From NCBI GenBank assembly GCA_024235935.1, contig JACKLL010000019.1, forward strand, positions 1-59,674: a DNA stretch of 59,674 nt. The letters are read 5' to 3'. Of this stretch, positions 53,229 to 59,674 are shown in pieces. Below the pieces are notes generated by a model. It saw nothing but the letters and a program-made list of their open reading frames with translations, was not told where the DNA came from and did not search any database. This DNA comes from Rhodoferax sp. (GTDB lineage: Bacteria > Pseudomonadota > Gammaproteobacteria > Burkholderiales > Burkholderiaceae_C). The stretch's first letter is position 1. Every line of letters starts with the position of its first letter. The position numbers and the translations under genes are program-made.

Positions 53229-54839
53229 ATGGCCATGCATCGCAAGCGCATCCCACCCGTCCTCTGGCTGGGCCTGGTTCCGCTGTCGTTCCTGTCGCTG
53301 GTGATGCTGGCGCCGCTGCTGCGCATCGGTGTCGAGGCGGTGACCGGCGCCAGCGGGGCGACCGGGGCCATGGTGGCCGACCTGTGGCGCGAAGACTACC
53401 TGCGCTGGCGCATCATGTGGTCCTTTGTGCAGGCCGGCGCCACCTGCATCGCTGCCCTGGTGCTGGCCGTGCCGGTGGCATGGGTGCTGGCACGCTTTCG
53501 TTTTGCGGGACGCGGTCTGCTGCTGCGGCTGTTGATGCTGCCCTTCGTCGTGCCGACGCTGGTGGCGGCCATGGGCGTTCTGGCGCTGTGGGGACCGCAC
53601 GGCCTGGTGTCCGGCTGGTTCGGCATCCATCTGCAGGACACGCCTTGGCTGCTGCTGTACGGCAATCTTTTCTTCAATCTGTGCCTGGTGGTGCGTGCCG
53701 GCGTCGATGCGCTGGGCCATGTCAGTGCCGCCCGGGTGGCGGCCGCACGCACGCTGGGTGCATCGCCATGGCGCGTGTTCTGGCGTGTCGAGTGGCCAGC
53801 CATCGTGCCCTGGCTGGCATCGGCCCTGTGCCTGGTGTTCCTGTACTGCCTGTCCGGCTTCGGCCTGGCCCTGGTCCTGGGCGGCCAGCGCTATGCCACG
53901 GCCGAGGTCGAGATCTACACCCTGGTGGCGCATGAACTGCAGTTGGCCCAGGCCGGCGTGCTGACGGTGTGCATGGCGCTGCTGACGGCGCTGGTGGCAC
54001 TGGCCTATGCCTGGATCGAGCAGCACCTGGCCATTCCCGGGCGCCCCGACGCGATTGCATTGCGCCGCCCGGCGTCCTGGCGGCAATGGGCCGCGGTCGG
54101 TGGCGCAGTGCTGGTGCTGGGGGTGTTCTGCGGCGCGCCGCTGCTGGCGATCGCGGTGCGGGCGGTGCAGGCCGGGGCGCCTGCATGGGCGACCGTGCTG
54201 GAGGACGACAGTCTGCAGGCGGTGGGCAACACGCTGCGTTTCACCGCCGCGGCGCTGGTGCTGGCGGTGGTGCTGGGCGTGACGCATGCGCTGGCGGCAC
54301 GCCGCTCGGTGTGGCTGCGCGCGGCCGCCTTCTTGCCGTTCGTGGTGTCGCCGGTGGCGGTGGCATTCGGCCTGCTGCTGCTGTACCCGCAGTGGACCGC
54401 CAGCCTGTGGATCCTGGTGGCCGCCTATGCCTTGCTGGCCTATCCGTTCGTCGCGCAATCGCTGGGTGCGGCGCTCGACCAATTGCCGCTGCATCTCACA
54501 CAGGCTGCCCGCACGCTGGGGGCCACGCCCTGGCGCCTGTTCTGGCGCGTGACGCTGCCGCTGGTGCTGCCCTCGCTGCGCCGGGGCATGGCCTTTGCCG
54601 CGGCGACGGCATTGGGCGAATTTGCCGTGACCCTGTTCCTGTCGCGACCGGAGTGGACCACGCTCACGACCCTGATCTATGAACGCCTGGGCCGCCCTGG
54701 TGCGGGCAACCGCGATGCGGCGCTGGTGCTGGCGGCGCTGCTGATGCTGCTGGCCTTGATGGCCTTTCTTCTGATCGACAACCCGGGCAGGCGCGACGGC
54801 ACGCGCACGCGCCTGGTGGCGGGAGCCGCCCATGCTTGA
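53229..54839 (+). CDS. thiP: Thiamine ABC transporter permease
   Basis: A 536-residue permease made of two fused halves with about 12 membrane segments. Each half has an EAA-type loop: ARVAAARTLGASPWRVFWRVEWP (about 178-200) and TQAARTLGATPWRLFWRVTLP (about 425-445). Single-chain two-half architecture is typical of ThiP. It lies 51 bases after thiB and overlaps thiQ by 8 bases. Confidence 0.95.
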   Translation: MAMHRKRIPPVLWLGLVPLSFLSLVMLAPLLRIGVEAVTGASGATGAMVADLWREDYLRWRIMWSFVQAGATCIAALVLAVPVAWVLARFRFAGRGLLLRLLMLPFVVPTLVAAMGVLALWGPHGLVSGWFGIHLQDTPWLLLYGNLFFNLCLVVRAGVDALGHVSAARVAAARTLGASPWRVFWRVEWPAIVPWLASALCLVFLYCLSGFGLALVLGGQRYATAEVEIYTLVAHELQLAQAGVLTVCMALLTALVALAYAWIEQHLAIPGRPDAIALRRPASWRQWAAVGGAVLVLGVFCGAPLLAIAVRAVQAGAPAWATVLEDDSLQAVGNTLRFTAAALVLAVVLGVTHALAARRSVWLRAAAFLPFVVSPVAVAFGLLLLYPQWTASLWILVAAYALLAYPFVAQSLGAALDQLPLHLTQAARTLGATPWRLFWRVTLPLVLPSLRRGMAFAAATALGEFAVTLFLSRPEWTTLTTLIYERLGRPGAGNRDAALVLAALLMLLALMAFLLIDNPGRRDGTRTRLVAGAAHA

Positions 54840-55491
54840 ACTGCGCGCCATCCGCAAGACTTTTGATGACAACGCCGGTGGGCACTGGCTGCTGGCCGAC
54901 GGGCTGGACCTGGTCGTCGCGGCCGGCCAGACGGTGGCGGTTCTGGGTCCCTCCGGAAGCGGCAAGAGCACCTTGCTCAAGATCATTGCCGGCCTGGAGG
55001 CGCAGGACGGCGGGCAGGTGCTGTTCGATGGTGACGACCTGGCCGGCGTGCCGACCGAGCGCCGGCGCTTTGCACTGATGTTCCAGGATTTCGCGCTGTT
55101 TCCGCATCTGAACGTGCTCGACAACGTGGCCTTCGGGCTGGTGGAGCAGGGGCAGGGCCGCGCGGCCGCGCGGGCGCAGGCGCTGGACCTGCTGGGCTTG
55201 TTCGGCCTGCACAAGCATGCGCGCCAGAAGGTCTGGAAGCTCTCCGGCGGTGAACAGCAGCGGGTGGCGCTGGCGCGGGCACTGATCACGGCGCCGCGAC
55301 TGCTGCTGCTCGACGAGCCGTTCTCGGCACTCGATGCGCAGCTGCGCGCCAGCCTGCGCAGCGAATTCTCCGAACGCATCGCCGCCGCCGGCATCGCCAC
55401 CGTGCTGGTGACCCATGACGAGGGTGAGGCGCGGGCGATGGCGCAGCAGGGCTTCCGACTGGACCAGGGGCGGCTGTCCCGCATCTGGTAG
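54832..55491 (+). CDS. thiQ: Thiamine ABC transporter ATP-binding protein
   Basis: A 219-residue ATPase with Walker A LGPSGSGKSTLL, Q-loop MFQDFALFPHLNV, signature LSGGEQQRVALARAL, Walker B LLLLDEPFSALD and switch VTHDEGEA. The short length, without a regulatory C-terminal domain, is usual for ThiQ. It overlaps thiP by 8 bases and completes the ThiBPQ thiamine importer. Confidence 0.95.
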   Translation: MLELRAIRKTFDDNAGGHWLLADGLDLVVAAGQTVAVLGPSGSGKSTLLKIIAGLEAQDGGQVLFDGDDLAGVPTERRRFALMFQDFALFPHLNVLDNVAFGLVEQGQGRAAARAQALDLLGLFGLHKHARQKVWKLSGGEQQRVALARALITAPRLLLLDEPFSALDAQLRASLRSEFSERIAAAGIATVLVTHDEGEARAMAQQGFRLDQGRLSRIW

Positions 55492-55546
55492 CTCCGCCGT
55501 CAGGCGCCGCTCCTCGCACGAGGACCCGCTGCTATGCTTGCGCGCC

Positions 55547-56782
55547 ATGCACGACCACCGATTCTCCGACCTGACCGGCCAGCGCGATTTCATGCGCTTC
55601 TGGGTGGCACGGCTGTTCGGCACGGCGGGCAACCAGATGCTGATGGTGGCGATCGGCTGGCAGATGTACGACCTGACCGGAAGCGCCTGGGACCTGGGCC
55701 TGGTCGGCCTGTACCAGTTCGTGCCGGCGCTGCTGTTCACACTGGTCGCCGGCCATGTGGCGGACCGCTGGCACCGGGGCCGCATCGTCGCGTTCTGCAT
55801 GGTGGCGCAGGCCCTGGTGGCCGCGGTGCTGGTGCTCTCCACGATCGGCTTCGGCGCGCAGGCACCCTGGGTTTCGCGCACGCTGCTGCTGGCCGTGTCG
55901 GTCGTGCTGGGGCTGGCGCGTGCCTTCCAGATGCCGGCGATGCAGTCGCTGACACCTAATCTTCTTCCGTCGGCGCTGCTGGCGCGCGGCATGGCCTTCG
56001 CGTCGGCCGGCACCCAGGCCGCCATCATCGGCGGCCCGGCGCTGGGGGGCCTGCTGTTCGTCGCCGGTGCGCAGGCCGTGTATGCCGCCTGTGTGCTGGC
56101 ATTTGCCATTGGTTGCGTGCTGGTGTTCCTGCTGCGGTATCCGCATGTGGCACGCGTCCATGAGCCGGCATCGCTCAAGACCTTGTTCGCCGGCCTGGGT
56201 TTTGTCTGGCAGCGCAAGGTCTTGCTGGGTGCCGTGTCGCTGGACTTGTTCGCCGTGCTGCTGGGCGGGGCGACCGCCTTGTTGCCGATGTTTGCCAAGG
56301 ACATCCTGATGGTCGGCCCCTGGGGGCTTGGCATGCTGCGCGGTGCACCGGCCGTGGGATCGCTGGTCATGTCGGCCTGGCTGACCCGCTGGCCGCTGCG
56401 CCAGCGGGTCGGGCGCACCTTGCTGTTGGCGGTGGCCGTGTTCGGCGTCTGCATGCTGGTGTTCGGACTGTCGACCTCGTTCTGGCTGTCGATGGCGGCG
56501 CTGGTGGTCTCGGGCGGTGCCGACACGGTCAGTGTCGTCGTGCGCCAGACCCTGGTGCAGCTGGACACGCCCGATGCCATGCGGGGCCGCGTCAGTGCGG
56601 TCAACTCGGTCTTCATCGGGGCCAGCAACCAGCTGGGCGAATTCGAGTCCGGTGCCACGGCGGCGCTGCTCGGTCCGGTGGGGTCGGTGGTGCTGGGCGG
56701 ACTGGGCACGGTGCTGGTGGCGCTGGCCTGGGTTCGGCTGTTTCCTGCACTGGCGCGTCGCGACCGGCTGGATGAACGCTGA
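55547..56782 (+). CDS. MFS transporter, MFS_3-like
   Basis: A 411-residue carrier with about 12 membrane segments: FWVARLFGTAGNQMLMVAIGWQMYDLTGS as the first helix region and GHVADRWHRGRIV as motif A. It resembles the exporter at 3474 but lacks that protein's soluble tail. The ATG at 55547 is used. It follows thiQ by 55 bases, so co-transcription with the riboswitch operon is possible. A role in thiamine transport is unproven. Confidence 0.87.
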   Translation: MHDHRFSDLTGQRDFMRFWVARLFGTAGNQMLMVAIGWQMYDLTGSAWDLGLVGLYQFVPALLFTLVAGHVADRWHRGRIVAFCMVAQALVAAVLVLSTIGFGAQAPWVSRTLLLAVSVVLGLARAFQMPAMQSLTPNLLPSALLARGMAFASAGTQAAIIGGPALGGLLFVAGAQAVYAACVLAFAIGCVLVFLLRYPHVARVHEPASLKTLFAGLGFVWQRKVLLGAVSLDLFAVLLGGATALLPMFAKDILMVGPWGLGMLRGAPAVGSLVMSAWLTRWPLRQRVGRTLLLAVAVFGVCMLVFGLSTSFWLSMAALVVSGGADTVSVVVRQTLVQLDTPDAMRGRVSAVNSVFIGASNQLGEFESGATAALLGPVGSVVLGGLGTVLVALAWVRLFPALARRDRLDER

Positions 56783-56917
56783 CGGCGCTGTTGCCGTGAC
56801 CTGCGGTGCCCATTGAAGGGGCATGCCCGTGCGGCTGCGCAACCGGGCAGAGCCTTGTGCCAGCAGGTTAGACTGAAGATGCATTGAACCGACAAGCCTG
56901 ACAAGGAGCAAGAACCC

Positions 56918-57253
56918 ATGGCATTGCCAGACGATGGCACCGCTGCCGGTGCCGGACACGGCGCCGGCGATCCGCTGCCGCCCCTGGGCGATGCGATCGC
57001 GACCGGGCTGTACCGGCACTACAAGGGCGGGCACTACGAGGTGCTGGGCCTGGTGCGCCACAGCGAGACGCTGGAGGTGATGGTCCTCTACCGCGCGCTG
57101 TACGGCGAGCATGGATTGTGGGTGCGGCCGCGCGCCATGTTCGAGGGACAGCTCGAGGTCGACGGCAAGCAGGTCAGGCGTTTTGCCCGCATGGACGCTG
57201 CTGCAGCGGCGCTGCCGCAGGCGGGGGCTGGCGCCGGCGCGGCTCAGGCCTGA
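56918..57253 (+). CDS. DUF1653 domain protein
   Basis: A 111-residue protein. Residues about 27-92 match DUF1653: GLYRHYKGGHYEVLGLVRHSETLEVMVLYRALYGEHGLWVRP then FEGQLEVDGKQVRRF. The flanks are low-complexity Gly/Ala. AAGGAG precedes the ATG. Function unknown. Confidence 0.88.
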   Translation: MALPDDGTAAGAGHGAGDPLPPLGDAIATGLYRHYKGGHYEVLGLVRHSETLEVMVLYRALYGEHGLWVRPRAMFEGQLEVDGKQVRRFARMDAAAAALPQAGAGAGAAQA

Positions 57254-57305
57254 TGTCCTGCGGCACCTCGGCCATGGCAGAAATTGCAAGAGGAGGATGA
57301 AGATC

Positions 57306-57650
57306 ATGACGGCGCGAGAGATCACGGTACAGCGGCTGTCGGCCGGAACGGTGTTCAAGCTGGTCGGGATCGGACTGGCCTGCTCGGTCATTCCGCTGTC
57401 GCTGCTGACGGGCTTGCTGTCGATGAGTGGCGCTGCGACGACGTTGATGGTGAACCGGCAGATGGTGACAGGAGTTTCGGCCCTGGTGGTCTCGCCCCTG
57501 ATGGGCGCGTTGACCGTGCTGTTGCTGACGATGTTGCTGGGCTCGGGCATGGCGTTCGGCCTTTGGCTGTTCAGCAAGTTCCGGCCCATGCGCCTGCTGG
57601 TGATCGATACGCACGCGTCGGGACCGGAGCAGGCGACCCCGGCGCCCTGA
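57306..57650 (+). CDS. Small two-helix membrane protein of unknown function
   Basis: 114 residues. AGGAGG at 57291-57296 is 9 bases before the ATG at 57306, which decides against the ATG at 57297. Two membrane segments are predicted (VFKLVGIGLACSVIPLSLLTGLL and ALTVLLLTMLLGSGMAFGLWLF), with a soluble tail RPMRLLVIDTHASGPE. I do not recognise a family. It lies 52 bases after the DUF1653 gene on the same strand. Confidence 0.7.
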   Translation: MTAREITVQRLSAGTVFKLVGIGLACSVIPLSLLTGLLSMSGAATTLMVNRQMVTGVSALVVSPLMGALTVLLLTMLLGSGMAFGLWLFSKFRPMRLLVIDTHASGPEQATPAP

Positions 57651-57850
57651 GGCTGCAGCGGCTATCGGTCACTGCAGCCCCTTCGCACAGGGCTGCGGCC
57701 CCGTGTCGCGCCCGCTGGCAGTGGCCTGGCGCCAGGGATTGCGCAGTGCCCTGGGTCTGCACGCAATGCATGGGCGGCGGGTCTGGGACAATGGCAGGCA
57801 CTGCGGCCATTTTTCTGCGGCAGCAACCAACCCATAGGACCCCCCCACCC

Positions 57851-58366
57851 ATGCGTATCGCGATCATCGGCAATTCAGGATCCGGCAAGACCACACTGGC
57901 GCGCGCCCTGGCACGGGAGCACGATCTGGCTTTGCTCGACCTGGATACCGTCGCCTGGGAGAGTGGCAAGATCGCCGTGGCGCGCGACCCGCAGCAGGCC
58001 CTGGCGCAGGTGCGCGCGTTCTGTGGATCGACGGCGCACTGGGTGGTCGAGGGTTGCTACGCCGGGCTGACACGCGCGGCCTTGGCCGACGCCGATCTGT
58101 TGCTGTTCCTCGAACCCGGTGCCTCGGTCTGCCGTGCCAATTGCCACAGCCGTCCGTGGGAGCCCCATAAATTCCGCTCGCGGGAAGAGCAGGACCGGCA
58201 CTTCGACCACCTGCTGGCATGGGTGGACGCCTACTACACCCGCGAGGGTGATGCCTCGCTGCACGAGCACCAGGCCTTGTTCGATGCGTTCGAAGGCCGC
58301 AAGCGCAAGCTGACCCGCCGCGTTGCCGCGACCGACATCGCCAACGTGTGCCTGCAGACCCACTGA
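57851..58366 (+). CDS. P-loop nucleotide kinase-like ATPase
   Basis: A 171-residue protein opening MRIAIIGNSGSGKTTLARAL, a perfect Walker A. DLDTVAWES follows, as in adenylate/shikimate-type kinases and topology modulation-like proteins (FlaR group). VVEGCYAGLTRAALADADLLLFLEPGASVCRANC gives the Walker B-like strand. The helical end has LLAWVDAYYTREGDASLHEHQALFDAF. The substrate is unknown. It starts about 200 bases after the previous gene. Confidence 0.85.
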   Translation: MRIAIIGNSGSGKTTLARALAREHDLALLDLDTVAWESGKIAVARDPQQALAQVRAFCGSTAHWVVEGCYAGLTRAALADADLLLFLEPGASVCRANCHSRPWEPHKFRSREEQDRHFDHLLAWVDAYYTREGDASLHEHQALFDAFEGRKRKLTRRVAATDIANVCLQTH

Positions 58367-58376
58367 GCGCGGCGCC

Positions 58377-59015
58377 GTGACAGGCGAAGCCCAGGTCCCG
58401 GCACCTCCGCATGCGGCTGCCGCGCGCCCGCAGCCGTTCGAGAGCTTGCTGCGCGAGGTCCGGGCCTGCCGCCTGTGTGCCGCGCAACTGCCGCTGGGTC
58501 CGCGCCCGGTGCTGCAACTCGATCCACGCGCGCGGATCCTGATCGCCAGCCAGGCCCCGGGGCGCCAGGCCCACGCGCAGGGTATTCCGTTTGCCGATGC
58601 CAGCGGCGACCGACTACGGGCATGGATGGGGCTGACGGCCACGCAGTTCTATGATCCGGGCCTGCTGGCCATCGTGCCCATGGGCCTGTGTTTTCCCGGC
58701 ACCGGCGCGTCGGGCGACCTGCCGCCGCGGCCCGAATGCGCGCCCCGCTGGCGCGCGGAACTGATGGCGGCCTTGCCCGCGCTGCAACTGACACTGGTGA
58801 TAGGCCGCTATGCGCAAGCCTGGCATCTGCCGGGAACGGCTCGCGCGGTGACCGCACGTGTGGCGGCCTGGCGGGACCATGGGCCCGGTGTCATGCCCTT
58901 GCCCCATCCCAGCGGGCGCAACAACCGCTGGTTGCAGCGCAATCCCTGGTTTGCGCAGGAACTGTTGCCGGCGCTGCAGGCGCGTATTGCCGCGATCCTG
59001 GCCGACGCGGCCTGA
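58377..59015 (+). CDS. Uracil-DNA glycosylase-family protein
   Basis: A 212-residue protein from GTG 58377, which lies 10 bases after the kinase-like gene; longer starts would run into that gene. It has LLREVRACRLCAAQLPLGPRPV, with a Cys-x-x-Cys that could bind an iron-sulfur cluster or zinc. ILIASQAPGRQAHAQGIPFADASGDRLRAWMGL is the active-site loop region, followed by LTLVIGRYAQAW and MPLPHPSGRNNRW, the DNA-contact loop. Family assignment is firm; whether it removes uracil is unknown. Confidence 0.87.
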   Translation: MTGEAQVPAPPHAAAARPQPFESLLREVRACRLCAAQLPLGPRPVLQLDPRARILIASQAPGRQAHAQGIPFADASGDRLRAWMGLTATQFYDPGLLAIVPMGLCFPGTGASGDLPPRPECAPRWRAELMAALPALQLTLVIGRYAQAWHLPGTARAVTARVAAWRDHGPGVMPLPHPSGRNNRWLQRNPWFAQELLPALQARIAAILADAA

Positions 59016-59107
59016 GCGGGGAGGGGTCCGCCATGGCGCGATGGCGCGGGCGCTGCACGGCGCTGGCAGAATCGATCGACACATGACGAAAAATGGGGAG
59101 AGAACGC

Positions 59108-59434
59108 ATGCAGCACTGGTTCTTGCTGGCCACGGCCATCGCGCTGGAGATTGCCGGGACGACATCGATGAAACTGTCGCAGGGTTTCACCCGTATCGGG
59201 CCGTCGGTGCTGCTGTTTTTGTTTTATCTCGGCTCCATCGTGGCCCTGACACTGGCGCTGCGCAAGATCGACGTCAGCGTGGCGTATGCGATCTGGTCGG
59301 GAGCGGGTACGGCAGCGATTGCGGTGATCGGCATCCTGTTCTTTCGTGAGGATGTCAGCGCCGTCAAGCTGATCAGCATCGGCCTGATCGTGGTGGGCGT
59401 CATCGGCGTCAATCTGGGCGGCGCTCAGCACTGA
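59108..59434 (+). CDS. Small multidrug resistance (SMR) transporter, EmrE/SugE-like
   Basis: A 108-residue protein with four membrane helices. The SMR signature is present: the essential Glu in HWFLLATAIALEIAGTTSMKLSQGFT (Glu15), YAIWSGAGTAAIAVIGILFFRED and LISIGLIVVGVIGVNL. AGVGT is replaced by SGAGT, closer to EmrE/QacE-type drug pumps. The ATG at 59108 has GGGGAG upstream. It exports cationic compounds by proton exchange as a dimer in the inner membrane. Confidence 0.93.
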   Translation: MQHWFLLATAIALEIAGTTSMKLSQGFTRIGPSVLLFLFYLGSIVALTLALRKIDVSVAYAIWSGAGTAAIAVIGILFFREDVSAVKLISIGLIVVGVIGVNLGGAQH

Positions 59435-59606
59435 GGCGGTGCGTTTCGCACAGGCCCGACCACACGTCTGTCTGGCGCAGAGCGGGCGCATCCTCCTTGA
59501 ACCGGGTTTGACCCGGCATGTGGTCGGTGGTATTTTTCGCTATCGGCAACATGCGGCCGGATCGGGCCTGACAGCGAGGCCTTCTGGTGCTGTCAAAGGG
59601 GATGGG

Positions 59607-59674
59607 ATGGCTTATCTGCAGAGCCTGGAACAGGTCGGGGCCCGCTATTGGCACGTCGCATCGGCCGTGGCATT
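59607..59674 (+). CDS. Start of an unidentified gene, cut by the window edge
   Basis: From ATG 59607 the frame reads MAYLQSLEQVGARYWHVASA and stays open to the end. AAAGGGG lies 7-12 bases upstream. Another ATG at 59602 in a different frame gives a less protein-like product. Too little is present to assign a function. The 170-base gap before it holds a perfect hairpin, CCGGGT-TTG-ACCCGG (about 59503-59517), with no T-run directly after it. Confidence 0.45.
   Translation, partial: MAYLQSLEQVGARYWHVASAVA

Overview
The window (59.7 kb, GC-rich throughout) looks like chromosome of a betaproteobacterium, most likely order Burkholderiales. This rests on gene families and layouts only: a class II (B12-dependent) ribonucleotide reductase, an hppD-hmgA-fahA-phhA aromatic amino acid operon with a divergent Lrp-type regulator, and a TPP-riboswitch thiBPQ operon. 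No rRNA, tRNA, CRISPR array, insertion sequence or phage gene was seen.

Region 1 (1-5.1 kb): the 5' part of a class II ribonucleotide reductase that is split by an intein starting exactly at the expected active-site cysteine and running off the left edge, a small companion protein, a SirB-like membrane protein, a nitronate monooxygenase and an MFS exporter. Region 2 (5.3-11.3 kb): Lrp regulator, then hppD, hmgA, fahA and phhA, which convert phenylalanine via tyrosine and homogentisate to fumarate and acetoacetate, then a 5-formyl-THF cyclo-ligase on the other strand.

Region 3 (11.4-23.4 kb): a secreted pentapeptide-repeat protein and a catabolic/uptake island in two converging operons. The plus-strand arm has a binding protein, a permease with a lipobox, a creatininase-family hydrolase, a GST, an HD-domain oxygenase-like protein and an AhpD-like protein. 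The minus-strand arm has a 2OG-Fe oxygenase, two permeases, a binding protein, one ATPase, a Rieske oxygenase and an M14-type deacylase. The substrate is unknown but is probably a small nitrogenous compound.

Region 4 (23.5-42.5 kb) is the most unusual part. Seven minus-strand genes are tightly packed: a GAF-HlyD hybrid, a PqqD-M50 protease-HlyD hybrid, a short SecA-like ATPase, a periplasmic adaptor, a giant LEPR-XLL-like/DUF4347 surface protein, a hybrid histidine kinase with Hpt, and a REC-degenerate GGDEF-EAL protein. I read this as a dedicated export system for a giant adhesin, with built-in phosphorelay and c-di-GMP control. The giant gene (about 2,638 codons) is interrupted by one in-frame TAG where a conserved GAG codon is expected.

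Region 5 (42.7-51.4 kb): a universal stress protein, a hemerythrin-like protein, two flavin split-barrel proteins (one with a GAF domain), a large FtsX-type permease without a visible ATPase, a PLP ammonia-lyase and a serine beta-lactamase-family hydrolase. Region 6 (51.4-59.7 kb): Hsp20 with a heat-shock-like promoter, a TPP riboswitch with thiB-thiP-thiQ, an MFS transporter, a DUF1653 protein, a small membrane protein, a P-loop nucleotide kinase-like protein, a uracil-DNA glycosylase-family protein, an SMR drug transporter and the start of one more gene.
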